In this document: piece after piece, positions 1 to 9,291 of the stretch | Numbering within the stretch: the first letter of the stretch is position 1 | Layout: each line of letters begins with the position of its first letter | Origin: Pseudomonas sp. Fl4BN1 | GTDB lineage: Bacteria > Pseudomonadota > Gammaproteobacteria > Pseudomonadales > Pseudomonadaceae | Assembly (NCBI RefSeq): GCF_009908285.1 | Contig: NZ_JAAARM010000003.1 | Span: forward strand, 1-64,000 | Direction: 5' to 3' | DNA: 64,000 bases | Notes under the pieces: generated by a model | What the model was told of the DNA's origin: nothing | What the model saw: only the letters and a program-made list of their open reading frames with translations | Databases searched by the model: none | Position numbers and translations under genes: made by a program

Positions 1-2
1 GG

Positions 3-485
3 GGGCGGGCGCTGGGGTGTTGCGCCCTGGCGGTGGCGGTCTGGGTACTCGGCCTGAACCTGTATGCGGCCCGTGAGGCCGAGCAGGGCCAACGGCTCAA
101 GGCGCAGATGAGCCAGCGGGTCAAGCAGGTGTTTCCCGAGTTGCCGGTGGTGCTCAATCCCCTGCAACAGGCCCGCCAGCAACTGGCGGCGCGCCAGGCC
201 GGTGCGGCAGCGGACCCGAGCCAGGGTTTTGCCAGCCTGCTGGCACAGGCCGGCACGGCCATGCCGTTCATGGTGGGCAGTGTGCAAAGCCTGACGTTTG
301 CCCAGGAGCGCTTGCAGCTGGAACTGCTGGCGGACACCCCAAACAGCGCCGACAGCGGCTGGCAGGGCACCTTGACCCAGGCCGGCTACAGCGTCCTGCG
401 CGAGGGCAATGGCTGGGTTCTCGGCCCGGCCGCCGGGCAGCCTGCCAACACCGTCGATAACGCCTCGGGAGACGACAATGAATAA
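3..485 (+). CDS. gspL: Type II secretion protein GspL (HxcY-like), 3' part
   Basis: Inner-membrane assembly-platform component of a type II secretion system; GspL links the cytoplasmic ATPase GspE to GspM. The window opens inside the gene, in frame from base 3. What is visible is the hydrophobic end of the membrane helix (ALAVAVWVLGLNLYA) and the periplasmic domain, about 150 residues, with the ferredoxin-like tail that pairs with GspM. The stop overlaps the gspM start by 8 bases, so the two are translationally coupled. Identification rests mainly on position directly before gspM-gspD-gspE-gspF and on the helix-plus-periplasmic architecture. The GTG at 33 is internal. By synteny with the Pseudomonas hxc locus it corresponds to hxcY (inference). 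Confidence 0.75.
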   Translation, partial: GRALGCCALAVAVWVLGLNLYAAREAEQGQRLKAQMSQRVKQVFPELPVVLNPLQQARQQLAARQAGAAADPSQGFASLLAQAGTAMPFMVGSVQSLTFAQERLQLELLADTPNSADSGWQGTLTQAGYSVLREGNGWVLGPAAGQPANTVDNASGDDNE

Positions 486-1044
486 GGCCATGCTGGCGCA
501 GTATCAGGCGCGCTGGTCGCGCCTGCGAGGCCAAGCCCAGGGCCATTGGAACGGCCTGGCACTGCGGGAAAAACGCCTGTTGGGCGCCACCACGCTGGGG
601 CTGTTGGGGCTATTGCTATGGCTGCTGCTGATCCAGCCGCCGCTGAAGAAAATCGATTACTGGCAAGCCGAGACCCCGAAGCTGCGTGCCCAGGCCGAAG
701 CCCTGGAAGTGCTGCTGCACGAGGTGCCGGCGGGCAGCCGCAACAGCCAGGGCCAGAGCCTTGAGCAATCCCTGCGCGAAGCCCTGGACGGCGCCGGGCT
801 GAAAGACCATTACCAGTTGCAACAGCCTGATGAAGCCGGCCCCGAGAGCTGGCGGTTGACCTTTGAGCAGGCCCCGGCGGATGCCGTGGTCGGCTGGCTG
901 CTGGGGATGCCCCGGCAGTTTTCACTGCAGGTGGTGGAGGCTCGTCTGCAACGCGCAGGCCCGGCCGCCGCCCAAGACTCGGCAGGCACACTGTCCGGGA
1001 CCGTTCGCATGGATCAGGCGCAGGGCGCTAAGGAAGCTTCATGA
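478..1044 (+). CDS. gspM: Type II secretion protein GspM (HxcZ-like)
   Basis: Small bitopic inner-membrane protein of the T2SS platform, partner of GspL. The 188-residue product has a short cytoplasmic N-terminus with the typical ALREKRLL lead-in, one membrane helix (about residues 33-53, rich in Leu) and a periplasmic domain. The ATG at 478 overlaps the end of gspL and is preceded by a GGGAGA-type ribosome site; a longer upstream reading frame from 409 exists but would lie inside gspL and has no protein-like content. The stop codon is shared in an ATGA overlap with gspD. The length fits the family (about 160-190). Confidence 0.8.
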   Translation: MNKAMLAQYQARWSRLRGQAQGHWNGLALREKRLLGATTLGLLGLLLWLLLIQPPLKKIDYWQAETPKLRAQAEALEVLLHEVPAGSRNSQGQSLEQSLREALDGAGLKDHYQLQQPDEAGPESWRLTFEQAPADAVVGWLLGMPRQFSLQVVEARLQRAGPAAAQDSAGTLSGTVRMDQAQGAKEAS

Positions 1045-3443
1045 AGTGGTCAGGTTGCAATTACGTGCGCCAGTGTCGCAAGGCCGCACCTTTTCTGCTG
1101 CTGGCATTGGGGGCCTGCAGCAACACCCAGTCCACCACCCCCGCACCGTTGCAGGTGGACAGTGAGCTGGGCCAGCCCCTGGCCGACACTCGACGCAGCG
1201 GCGATGTCCTGGTGGACCGCCAGCGCCTGCAGGCGCAGCAGGCCCAGCGGCCGAAAGTCGTGCATCCGCTGACCAACAGCAGGCGCACTCACAGCACGCC
1301 AGGCAGTACCAGCGTGGCGCGCAATCCCCTGGGGGATCAGCCGGTGCAGTTGAACTTCGTCGACAGCGATATCCAGGCGGTGGTGCGCGCCTTGTCCCGC
1401 TCCACCGGCCAGCAATTTCTGGTGGACCCGCGGGTCAAGGGCAACCTGACCCTGGTCAGCGAAGGCCCGGTGCCGGCCCACCAGGCCTACGACATGTTGC
1501 TGGCGGCCCTGCGCATGCAAGGTTTCAGCGTAGTGGACGTGGGTGGCGTGGCCCAAGTGGTGCCCGAGGCCGATGCCAAACTGTTGGGCGGGCCGGTCTA
1601 TAGCGCGAGCAAGCCGGCGGGCAACGGCATGCTGACCCGGACCTTCCGCCTGCAATATGAAAACGCGGTGAACCTGATTCCGGTGTTGCGCCCGATTGTC
1701 TCGCCGAACAATCCGATCAACGCCTACCCGGGCAACAACAGCATCGTGGTCACCGACTACGCCGAAAACCTGCAGCGGGTGGCACAGATCATCGACGGCA
1801 TCGACACCCCAAGCGCCATCGACACCGATGTGGTGGCGGTGCAGAACGGCATCGCCGTGGACATCGCGACCATGGTCGCCGAGCTGCTGGACACCCAGGG
1901 CGCCGACCCGACCCAGAAAATCAGCGTGATCGGCGACCCGCGCTCCAACTCCATCATCATCCGTGCCGGCAGCCCGGAGCGGACCGAGTTGGCACGCAAC
2001 CTGATCTACAAACTGGACAATGCCCAGAGCAACCCCAGCAACCTGCACGTGGTCTACCTGCGCAACGCCCAAGCCGGCAAACTGGCCCAGGCCTTGCGCG
2101 GGCTGCTCACCGGTGAAAGCGACAGCGCCAGCAGCGACGGCGCCCGGGCCATGCTCAGCGGCATGGGTGGCGGTACCCAGAATGGCCAGAGCAGCACCCA
2201 GAACAGCAGCGGTACGCCCACCGGCAGTGGCGCCCTCAACAGCAGCAGTAGCGGTGGCGGTGCCTATGGCCAGGGTGGCAGTGCCAGCAGCGGGGCCAAC
2301 GCCAATGCCCAGCAGAACGATCAGAGCAACGCATTCAGCGCCGGTGGCGTGACCATCCAGGCCGATGCCACCACCAACACCTTGCTGATTTCCGCACCGG
2401 ACCCGCTGTACCGCAATTTGCGCGAAGTCATCGACCAGCTTGATCAGCGCCGGGCCCAAGTGGTGATCGAAAGCCTGATCGTCGAGGTGAGCGAGGACGA
2501 TGCCAGCGAGTTTGGCGTGCAATGGCAGGCGGGCAACCTTGCTGGCCGCGGTGGCTTTGGCGGAGTCAATTTCGGCGGCAGCGGGCTGGTGGGCACGCCG
2601 ACCAGCAAGACCAGCATCGATGTGCTGCCCAAGGGCCTCAACGTTGGCCTGGTCAACGGCAGCGTGGACATCCCGGGGATTGGCAAGGTGCTGGACCTCA
2701 AGGTCCTGGCCCGGGCGTTGAAGAGCAAGGGCGGGAGCAACGTACTGTCGACGCCGAACCTTTTGACCCTGGACAACGAGGCGGCGAGCATCTTTGTCGG
2801 CCAGACCATTCCCTTTGTCACTGGCAGCTATGTAACCGGTGGCGGTGGCACCAGCAACAACCCGTTCCAGACCGTGCAGCGCGAGGAAGTGGGCTTGAAA
2901 CTGAACGTACGGCCGCAGATTTCCGAGGGCGGCACGGTCAAGCTGGACATTTACCAGGAGGTCAGCAGTGTCGACCTTCGGGCCTCGGTGGATGCGGGGA
3001 CGGTGACCAACAAGCGGGCGATCGATACCAGCATTCTGCTGGATGACGGGCAGATCATGGTGCTTGGCGGGTTGCTGCAGGATGGTTACAGCCAGAGCAA
3101 TGATGCGGTGCCATGGTTGTCGAGCATTCCCGGAATCGGCGCGTTGTTTCGCAATGAGAAGCGCAGCGTGAGCAAGACCAATCTGATGGTGTTCCTGCGG
3201 CCTTACATCATTCGCGACAGCGGGGCAGGTCGCAGCATTACCTTGAATCGCTATGACTTTATGCGCCGGGCCCAGGGTGGGTTGCAGCCGGAGCACAGTT
3301 GGGCCATGCCGGACATGCAGGCGCCGCAGTTGCCTTCGGCGGCGAAGGGGGTGCCTGAGGCGCAGCCGGTGTCGTTGCAGGTTGTGCCGCAGGGTGGCGG
3401 GCAGGCGCCGCGGGCGACGATTCGGGCGGTACCGGTGCAATGA
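1041..3443 (+). CDS. gspD: Type II secretion secretin GspD, lipoprotein type (HxcQ-like)
   Basis: Outer-membrane secretin forming the exit channel of the T2SS. The 800-residue product starts with a lipoprotein signal ending in LALGAC (Cys near residue 27), so it should be lipidated and self-pilot to the outer membrane, as described for the P. aeruginosa HxcQ liposecretin. Periplasmic N domains follow ([18 protein letters not shown] from about residue 100, then two repeats with [14 protein letters not shown]), a Gly/Ser/Asn-rich loop at about residues 355-435, and the secretin core ([47 protein letters not shown]). The final 50 residues are Pro/Gln/Ala rich. It overlaps gspM and gspE by ATGA junctions, the hallmark of a single operon. 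The lipobox makes an Hxc assignment better than Xcp. Confidence 0.92.
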   Translation: MKWSGCNYVRQCRKAAPFLLLALGACSNTQSTTPAPLQVDSELGQPLADTRRSGDVLVDRQRLQAQQAQRPKVVHPLTNSRRTHSTPGSTSVARNPLGDQPVQLNFVDSDIQAVVRALSRSTGQQFLVDPRVKGNLTLVSEGPVPAHQAYDMLLAALRMQGFSVVDVGGVAQVVPEADAKLLGGPVYSASKPAGNGMLTRTFRLQYENAVNLIPVLRPIVSPNNPINAYPGNNSIVVTDYAENLQRVAQIIDGIDTPSAIDTDVVAVQNGIAVDIATMVAELLDTQGADPTQKISVIGDPRSNSIIIRAGSPERTELARNLIYKLDNAQSNPSNLHVVYLRNAQAGKLAQALRGLLTGESDSASSDGARAMLSGMGGGTQNGQSSTQNSSGTPTGSGALNSSSSGGGAYGQGGSASSGANANAQQNDQSNAFSAGGVTIQADATTNTLLISAPDPLYRNLREVIDQLDQRRAQVVIESLIVEVSEDDASEFGVQWQAGNLAGRGGFGGVNFGGSGLVGTPTSKTSIDVLPKGLNVGLVNGSVDIPGIGKVLDLKVLARALKSKGGSNVLSTPNLLTLDNEAASIFVGQTIPFVTGSYVTGGGGTSNNPFQTVQREEVGLKLNVRPQISEGGTVKLDIYQEVSSVDLRASVDAGTVTNKRAIDTSILLDDGQIMVLGGLLQDGYSQSNDAVPWLSSIPGIGALFRNEKRSVSKTNLMVFLRPYIIRDSGAGRSITLNRYDFMRRAQGGLQPEHSWAMPDMQAPQLPSAAKGVPEAQPVSLQVVPQGGGQAPRATIRAVPVQ

Positions 3444-4858
3444 GCCAGCTCCCCTACGCCTGGGCCAAATCCCAACGCATCCTCCTGCGCCACGGCGAAG
3501 AAGGCGCAGTGTTACTGGTCTGCCCCTCAACCCCCGGCTGGTCCATCAGTGAAGCCCGCCGCCAGTTCGGCCCGGCCCGCCTGGAGCGCATCCGCGACGA
3601 TCAACTCGACGGCCTGCTGGCCAGCGCCTATGCCGACACCGGCAGTGCCGCCGCAGTAGTCGGCGCCGCCGAAAACGAAGTCGACCTGGACCGCCTGATG
3701 CAAGACATGCCGGAAATCACCGACCTGCTGGACACCCAGGACGGCGCCCCGGTAATCCGCATGATCAACGCCTTGCTCACCCAGGCCGCGCGGGACGAGG
3801 CCAGCGACATCCACATCGAACCCTATGAAACCCATTCAGTGGTGCGCTACCGGGTCGATGGCACCCTGCGTGACGTGGTTTCGCCGCGCAAGGCGTTGCA
3901 CGCGGCCCTGGTGTCGCGGATCAAGATCATGGCGCAGTTGGACATCGCCGAAAAACGCCTGCCCCAGGACGGCCGCATCGCCTTGCGGGTGGCCGGGCGG
4001 CCCATCGACATTCGCGTGTCCACGGTGCCCACCGGCCACGGCGAACGGGTGGTGATGCGGCTCCTGGACAAACAGGCCGGGCGCCTGCAACTGGAAACCC
4101 TGGGCATGGATCCGGAGCTGCTGGCCCGCCTCGACACCTTGATCCGTCAACCCCACGGCATCGTCCTGGTCACCGGACCCACCGGCAGCGGCAAGACCAC
4201 CAGCCTCTACGCGGCCCTGGCGCGGCTGGACGCCAGCACCAGCAATATCCTCACCGTCGAGGACCCGGTGGAATACGACCTGCCAGGCATCAGCCAGATT
4301 CAGGTCAACGCCAAGATCGACATGACGTTTGCCTTGGCCTTGCGGGCGATCCTGCGCCAGGACCCGGACATCATCATGATCGGCGAGATCCGCGACCTGG
4401 AAACTGCGCAGATCGCGGTGCAGGCCTCGCTCACCGGGCACCTGGTACTGGCGACCCTGCACACCAATGACGCGGTGTCGGCGGTCAACCGCTTGATCGA
4501 CATGGGGGTCGAGCCGTTCCTGCTGGCTTCGTCGATGCTTGGGGTGCTGGCCCAGCGCCTGGTGCGGCGCCTGTGCAACCAGTGCAAGGAGCAGGACCCG
4601 GCCAGCCCCGGCACTTGGCGCCCGGTGGGCTGCCCGGCCTGCAATCACATTGGCTACAGCGGGCGCACCGGGATTCATGAGTTGTTCTGTATCGATGACG
4701 CTATCCGCAGCCTGATCCACCAAGGGGCCGACGAGCAGGCCTTGAGGGCCGCCGCGCGCCAGGCCGGGATGTTCAGCATGCGCGAGGACGGTGAGCGTTG
4801 GGTGCGCAGCGGTGCCACCGCGCCGGAAGAAATCCTTCGTGTGACACGGGATGCCTGA
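3440..4858 (+). CDS. gspE: Type II secretion ATPase GspE (HxcR-like)
   Basis: Cytoplasmic traffic ATPase that powers pseudopilus assembly. The 472-residue protein carries the short N1E-like domain, the N2E region ([13 protein letters not shown]), Walker A ([10 protein letters not shown], about residue 247), the Asp box, Walker B ([12 protein letters not shown]), the His box ([13 protein letters not shown]) and a CxxC...CxxC zinc-binding loop (CNQC, CPAC) typical of GspE rather than PilT. It starts with an ATG in the ATGA overlap with gspD and ends in a TGATG overlap with gspF. All catalytic motifs are intact. Confidence 0.93.
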   Translation: MSQLPYAWAKSQRILLRHGEEGAVLLVCPSTPGWSISEARRQFGPARLERIRDDQLDGLLASAYADTGSAAAVVGAAENEVDLDRLMQDMPEITDLLDTQDGAPVIRMINALLTQAARDEASDIHIEPYETHSVVRYRVDGTLRDVVSPRKALHAALVSRIKIMAQLDIAEKRLPQDGRIALRVAGRPIDIRVSTVPTGHGERVVMRLLDKQAGRLQLETLGMDPELLARLDTLIRQPHGIVLVTGPTGSGKTTSLYAALARLDASTSNILTVEDPVEYDLPGISQIQVNAKIDMTFALALRAILRQDPDIIMIGEIRDLETAQIAVQASLTGHLVLATLHTNDAVSAVNRLIDMGVEPFLLASSMLGVLAQRLVRRLCNQCKEQDPASPGTWRPVGCPACNHIGYSGRTGIHELFCIDDAIRSLIHQGADEQALRAAARQAGMFSMREDGERWVRSGATAPEEILRVTRDA

Positions 4859-6069
4859 TGAATCGCTATCGCTACGAAGCCGCCGACAGCCTCGGCAAGA
4901 TCGAATCCGGGCACCTGGAGGCGGACAGCCAGGGAGCCGCGTTCGCGACCCTGCGCAGTCGCGGCCTGACGGCCTTGCAGGTGCAGCTTGAGAGCAATAA
5001 TGGCGCCGGCGCAGCAGGGGGGCTGTTCAGTCCCAAGCTCTCGGACAATGACCTGGCCTGGGCCACCCGCCAGTTGGCGAGCCTGCTGGGAGCCAGCCTG
5101 CCACTGGAGGCGGCGCTGAGCGCCACGGTGGAGCAGGCCGAGCGCAAGCACATCGCCCAGACCCTGAGCGCGGTGCGCGCCGATGTGCGCAGCGGCATGC
5201 GCCTGGCGGAAGCCCTGGCGGCCCGGCCGCGGGATTTTCCGGAAATCTATCGGGCGCTGATCGCCGCTGGCGAGGAGTCCGGCGACCTGGCCCAGGTCAT
5301 GGAGCGCCTGGCGGACTACATCGAAGAGCGCAACGGCCTGCGCGGCAAGATCCTCACCGCCTTCATCTACCCGGGGGTGGTGGGGCTGGTGTCCATTGGC
5401 ATCGTGATCTTTCTCTTGAGCTACGTGGTCCCCCAGGTGGTCAGCGCCTTTTCCCAGGCGCGCCAGGATCTGCCGGGGCTAACCCTGGCGATGCTCAATG
5501 CCAGTGATTTCATTCGCGCCTGGGGCGGCCTGTGCTTTGCCGCGATGGTGGGCGGGTTCTGGGGCTGGCGGGTGTATTTGCGCAACCCCCAGGCGCGCTT
5601 GAACTGGCACAGCCGGATTTTGCGCCTGCCATTGATCGGGCGTTTCGTCCTCGGGCTCAATACCGCGCGCTTTGCCTCGACCCTGGCGATCCTCGGCAGT
5701 GCCGGGGTGCCGCTGCTGCGGGCCCTGGAGGCGGCGCGCCAGACCCTGTCCAACGACCGCCTGAGCCAGAGCGTCAGCGAGGCCACGGCCAAGGTCCGCG
5801 AGGGCGCCAACCTGGCGGCGGCGCTGCGGGTGGAGAAAGTCTTTCCGCCGGTATTGATCCACCTGATTGCCAGCGGCGAAAAGACCGGGACCCTGCCGCC
5901 GATGCTCGAACGGGCGGCGCAGACCCTGTCCCGGGATATCGAGCGTCGGGCCATGGGCATGACCGCCTTGCTGGAGCCGCTGATGATCGTGGTCATGGGC
6001 GGCGTGGTGCTGGTGATCGTCCTGGCGGTGCTGCTGCCGATCATCGAGATCAACCAGCTGGTGACCTGA
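4858..6069 (+). CDS. gspF: Type II secretion platform protein GspF (HxcS-like)
   Basis: Polytopic inner-membrane core of the T2SS assembly platform. The 403-residue product has two T2SSF domains (residues about 65-190 and 265-390), each with the LASLLGASLPLEAAL / LAILGSAGVPLLRAL type signature and the SGEKTGTLPPML motif, and three membrane helices, the last at the C-terminus (VVMGGVVLVIVLAVLLPI). I chose the ATG at 4858, which shares its A with the gspE stop (TGATG); the longer frame starting at 4798 would sit inside gspE. This is the last gene of the T2SS operon seen here; pseudopilin genes must lie upstream of the window. Confidence 0.92.
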   Translation: MNRYRYEAADSLGKIESGHLEADSQGAAFATLRSRGLTALQVQLESNNGAGAAGGLFSPKLSDNDLAWATRQLASLLGASLPLEAALSATVEQAERKHIAQTLSAVRADVRSGMRLAEALAARPRDFPEIYRALIAAGEESGDLAQVMERLADYIEERNGLRGKILTAFIYPGVVGLVSIGIVIFLLSYVVPQVVSAFSQARQDLPGLTLAMLNASDFIRAWGGLCFAAMVGGFWGWRVYLRNPQARLNWHSRILRLPLIGRFVLGLNTARFASTLAILGSAGVPLLRALEAARQTLSNDRLSQSVSEATAKVREGANLAAALRVEKVFPPVLIHLIASGEKTGTLPPMLERAAQTLSRDIERRAMGMTALLEPLMIVVMGGVVLVIVLAVLLPIIEINQLVT

Positions 6070-6106
6070 GCCGTCCAACCCAACTCGACCTGATTCAATC
6101 CGATCC

Positions 6107-6188
6107 GTAGGCGCTGGCTTGCCAGCGAATGCGTCGGCGCCGGCGATGCAGGCCTCGCGGGCCCCTTCGCCGGCAAGCCGGCTCCTAC
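6107..6188. repeat. Inverted pair of Pseudomonas REP elements
   Basis: Two head-to-head copies of the common Pseudomonas extragenic palindrome: GTAGGCGCTGGCTTGCCAGC at 6107-6126 and GCCGGCAAGCCGGCTCCTAC at 6169-6188, arranged as an inverted repeat with about 37 bases between the arms. It lies just after the gspF stop and could form a large hairpin that protects or ends the T2SS transcript. Confidence 0.8.
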
Positions 6189-6191
6189 GAG

Positions 6192-6596
6192 AGTGAAGCT
6201 GTGGTTCGAAGGGCAGGGCAGCGATAAAACTTCACCCCGCGAGCGTCACTCCCGACCCGGCAATCGGCCAAGCTCGGGTTCCTCGTTCTGTCATGTTCCA
6301 ACGCCGTCTGCAGCACCCTCGGTGCTTGCCGGGCGATGCCGGTTCCAGCCCCGGAAACCTGGCTGTCACCTTCGCGGAACAGGCCGGTAAATCCGCGACG
6401 AACACCCGAGAATCTTTTGCAAAAACAGTGGGTTTCTCCCGAGGTTTTTTCCTTTATCTGTCACCGGAAGCTGCGAACTTCTCTCCCCATGGCCTCACCC
6501 ATCAAGCCGTCTGGATCAAGGCTTCTGGCCCGAGTGCCATGGCGTCATGCAAGAGCTATTCACCCAACGTACGAACACGACGAAAGGAGATTCTTC
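6192..6596. other. Long non-coding leader before the first DING gene
   Basis: About 400 bases between the REP pair and the DING gene with no convincing gene; an in-frame extension of the DING frame back to 6336 has no signal peptide and no ribosome site. It holds three isolated PhoB-like half-sites (CTGTCAT at 6288, CTGTCAC at 6363 and 6458), none with a recognisable second half at the usual 11-base period, so I do not call a Pho box. A strong ribosome site (AAAGGAGA, 6582-6589) precedes the ATG at 6597. A long 5' UTR is plausible. Confidence 0.4.
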
Positions 6597-7760
6597 ATGT
6601 TTAAGCGCAACGTTCTCGCGGCATCCCTGACCCTGGCAGCCCTGTGCTCGGCACAAGCTGCCATGGCTGATATCAACGGCGGTGGCGCCACCCTGCCACA
6701 ACCGCTGTACCAGACCGCTGGCGTGCTGACCGCCGGCTTCGCTCCCTACATCGGCGTAGGCAGCGGCAACGGCAAGGCTGCCTTCCTGAACAACGACTAC
6801 ACCAAGTTCGTGGCCGGCACCACCGGCAAGAACGTGCACTGGGCCGGCAGCGATTCCAAGCTCACCGCCTTAGAGCTCAAGGGTTATGAAGACAATCACC
6901 AAACCGCCTGGGGCAAGCTGATCCAGGTGCCTTCGGTGGCGACTTCGGTGGCCATTCCATTCAACAAGGCTGGTAGCACTGCAGTTGACCTGAGCGTCAA
7001 CGAGCTGTGTGGCGTGTTCTCGGGTCGCGTGTCGAAGTGGGAGCAGATCCCGACTTCAGGCCGTACTGGCACCATCACCGTGGTTTACCGTAGCGAAAGC
7101 AGCGGCACCACCGAGCTGTTCACCCGTTTCCTCAACGCCAAGTGCGCTGAAACCGGCACCTTCGGCGTGACCACCTCCTTCGCTTCCAGCTACACCGGCG
7201 GCCTGCCTGCCGGTGCTGTGGCCGCGACCGGCAGCCAGGGCGTGATGACCGCTCTGAACGCCGCTGACAGCCGCATCACCTACATGAGCCCGGACTACGC
7301 CGCGCCAACTCTGGCCGGTCTGGACGACGCCACCAAGGTTGCCCGCATCGCCGGTGTCTCGCCTGCTCCAGACAACGTTTCCGCTGCCATCGGCGGTGTC
7401 GCGATTCCAGCCCTGACTGACCGTGGCAACCCGGACAAATGGGTACCTGTATTCGGCAAGGCCGGCGCTGCTGGCACCGTGCCTTATCCAGACAGCGGCT
7501 ATCCGATCCTGGGCTTCACCAACCTGATCTTCAGCCAGTGCTACGCCGACGCCAACCAGACCAGCCAAGTGCGTGATTTCTTCGCTCGTCACTACGGCCA
7601 GAGCACTTCGCCGAACAACGACGAGGCCATCCAGGCCAACCGCTTCGTGCCGCTGCCAGCGTCCTGGAAAGGCGTTGTTCGCAACACCTTCCTGACCGCC
7701 AGCAACGCTCTGAGCATCGGCAACAGCAACGTCTGCAACAACATCGGTCGTCCGCTGTAA
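6597..7760 (+). CDS. DING-family phosphate-binding protein, copy 1
   Basis: High-affinity phosphate-binding protein of the PstS/DING group, secreted to the periplasm or outside the cell. The 387-residue precursor has a Sec signal peptide of 24 residues ending AMA, and the mature chain begins DINGGGATLPQPLYQ, the sequence that gave the family its name. Phosphate-loop motifs are visible (SVAIPFNK, SESSGTTELFTRFLN). Four Cys (NELCG, NAKCA, FSQCY, NVCNN) can form the family disulfides. It starts at the ATG at 6597 after AAAGGAGA. Its position after the Hxc-like T2SS operon parallels P. aeruginosa, where phosphate-starvation exoproteins flank hxc, so it may be an Hxc substrate (inference). A good terminator follows. 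Codon use is more biased than in copy 2, suggesting high expression. Confidence 0.93.
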   Translation: MFKRNVLAASLTLAALCSAQAAMADINGGGATLPQPLYQTAGVLTAGFAPYIGVGSGNGKAAFLNNDYTKFVAGTTGKNVHWAGSDSKLTALELKGYEDNHQTAWGKLIQVPSVATSVAIPFNKAGSTAVDLSVNELCGVFSGRVSKWEQIPTSGRTGTITVVYRSESSGTTELFTRFLNAKCAETGTFGVTTSFASSYTGGLPAGAVAATGSQGVMTALNAADSRITYMSPDYAAPTLAGLDDATKVARIAGVSPAPDNVSAAIGGVAIPALTDRGNPDKWVPVFGKAGAAGTVPYPDSGYPILGFTNLIFSQCYADANQTSQVRDFFARHYGQSTSPNNDEAIQANRFVPLPASWKGVVRNTFLTASNALSIGNSNVCNNIGRPL

Positions 7761-7790
7761 CTGCGAACCCCACCGAGAGGCAACACCCGA

Positions 7791-7824
7791 TCAGCAACGG
7801 TTTCGGCCGTTGCTGATTTTTTTT
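7791..7824 (+). terminator. Rho-independent terminator after DING copy 1
   Basis: Perfect 10-base stem TCAGCAACGG / CCGTTGCTGA (7791-7800 with 7807-7816), six-base loop, followed by eight T residues. It separates the transcripts of the two DING genes. Confidence 0.92.
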
Positions 7825-7919
7825 GCTCGGCGCTGCTGATCAGTCCGAGCCTTGGCCCGTCTCTGTGCACAGGTCGCCGGGTCGATTTGAGCACAGCCTG
7901 ATCCGACAGGAGTCTTGTC

Positions 7920-9098
7920 ATGTTCAAAACGCATTGGTTAGTCACGTCACTGATGGGCAGCGCCTTGTGCGCGCAGTTGGCCCTGGCAGATATCAACGGC
8001 GGCGGCTCGACGCTGCCCCAGCCGTACTACCAGACCTCAGGGGTGCTGACAGCGGGCTTTGCGCCCTACATCGGCTCTGACCTGGGCGACAAGGAAGCCT
8101 TTCTGAACAACGATTACAACCGCCTGATTCCGGGCGCTCCCAGCAATAACGTGCATTGGGTGGGCACTGAATCGAAGTTGAGGAGCATCGAGCTCGACGG
8201 CTACGCCAACGCTCACGGGCAGGCCTGGGGCCCGTTGATCCAGGTGCCCGCCGCAGCGACTTCGGTGGCGATCCGCTTCAACAAGCCGGGCGGGGGCAAC
8301 CTGAACCTGAGCATCAATGAGGTGTGCGGGATTTTCTCGGGCAGGCTGGACCAATGGCAGTACCTGACGAACAGCGGAGGTCGTAGCGGCCCCCTGACGG
8401 TGGTCTATCCGCAAGGACCCAGTGGCACCACCGAACTGTTTACGCGCTTTCTCAACGCCAAGTGCTCTGAACCTGGCGGGCCTTTTTCGGTCACCCGGTT
8501 CTTCGTCTCCGCCTATCCGGCTTCGGTGCCACTCACGGCCAAGAGTGCTCAGGGCAGCCCACAGATCATGGAACTGCTGAACGCGACCCCGGGAAGCGTG
8601 ACCTTTATTGGTCCGAGCCATGCGGCCAGCAGCCTTGCCGGGCTGGAAGATGGCAGCAAGGTGGCGCGGGTAGAGGGGATGGCCCCGACACCGGCGAACA
8701 TCGCTAACGCCATCAGCACCATCAACCCGCCGACGGGGAATCCATCGACCAACCCGTACCGCGACCCCGCCAGGTGGGTGCCGGTGTTCGCCGCTTCGTT
8801 CGATTCCAATGACCCCACGGTGGTGCCATTTCCCAACGTCGGCTATCCGATCCTGGGCTTCACCACGGTGATTTTCAGCCAGTGCTACGCCGATGCGGCG
8901 CAAACCGCTCAGGTGCGGGCGTTCTTTGCCCGTCAGTACGGTCTGCTGGCCAATAACGATGCGGCGCTCATGAACAACAACCTGCAGCCCTTGCCGGCCA
9001 TCTGGAAGACGGCCGTGCGCAACGCCTTCGTGACGGCCACCAGCCCGCGCAGCATCGGCAACCCCAACGTCTGCAACGCTATCGGCCGAGCCTTTTAA
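7920..9098 (+). CDS. DING-family phosphate-binding protein, copy 2
   Basis: Second DING/PstS-like protein, 392 residues, with a 23-residue signal peptide ending ALA before DINGGGSTLPQPYYQ. It is a clear paralogue of the gene upstream: the phosphate-loop elements SVAIRFNK and GPSGTTELFTRFLN and the four Cys positions are kept, but loops differ and it has a Pro/Asn-rich insertion around residues 260-275 (NPPTGNPSTNPYRDP). It starts at the ATG at 7920 behind CAGGAG. The strong terminator in front of it means it needs its own promoter. It probably has the same type of function as copy 1; the two may differ in location, for example one retained and one secreted by Hxc (inference). Confidence 0.88.
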   Translation: MFKTHWLVTSLMGSALCAQLALADINGGGSTLPQPYYQTSGVLTAGFAPYIGSDLGDKEAFLNNDYNRLIPGAPSNNVHWVGTESKLRSIELDGYANAHGQAWGPLIQVPAAATSVAIRFNKPGGGNLNLSINEVCGIFSGRLDQWQYLTNSGGRSGPLTVVYPQGPSGTTELFTRFLNAKCSEPGGPFSVTRFFVSAYPASVPLTAKSAQGSPQIMELLNATPGSVTFIGPSHAASSLAGLEDGSKVARVEGMAPTPANIANAISTINPPTGNPSTNPYRDPARWVPVFAASFDSNDPTVVPFPNVGYPILGFTTVIFSQCYADAAQTAQVRAFFARQYGLLANNDAALMNNNLQPLPAIWKTAVRNAFVTATSPRSIGNPNVCNAIGRAF

Positions 9099-9113
9099 CC
9101 GCCCTTTGCCGCC

Positions 9114-9145
9114 TGCCCCTGTCTGCCCCGTGGCGGGCAGGGGCA
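9114..9145 (+). terminator. Strong hairpin after DING copy 2
   Basis: A 14-base stem with two G-T pairs (9114-9127 with 9132-9145, TGCCCCTG.. / ..CAGGGGCA) and a four-base loop, 15 bases after the stop codon. No T run follows, so it may stabilise the mRNA end or act as a weak terminator. Confidence 0.5.
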
Positions 9146-9291
9146 ACACCCTGCACCCGGAAGATGAATTTTCCGTGACATCCGTTCGGTCGCGCCCCGC
9201 GCCAACGGCCTATCCCCTATAGCAGTGACGCGCGCCCTGGGCCCTACAAGCGTCGCGCTCCCGTGGGCGTCATAACAAAGGATGAGTAGTA

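Noticed and set aside
6288..6464. CTGTCAT/CTGTCAC sequences before the first DING gene as a Pho box
   Set aside because: A Pho box needs two such repeats about 11 bases apart; each occurrence here stands alone when checked on both sides.
6336..6596. Extended N-terminus of the first DING protein (87 extra codons)
   Set aside because: The ATG at 6597 has a strong ribosome site and a perfect signal peptide; the extension would bury it and has no protein-like content.
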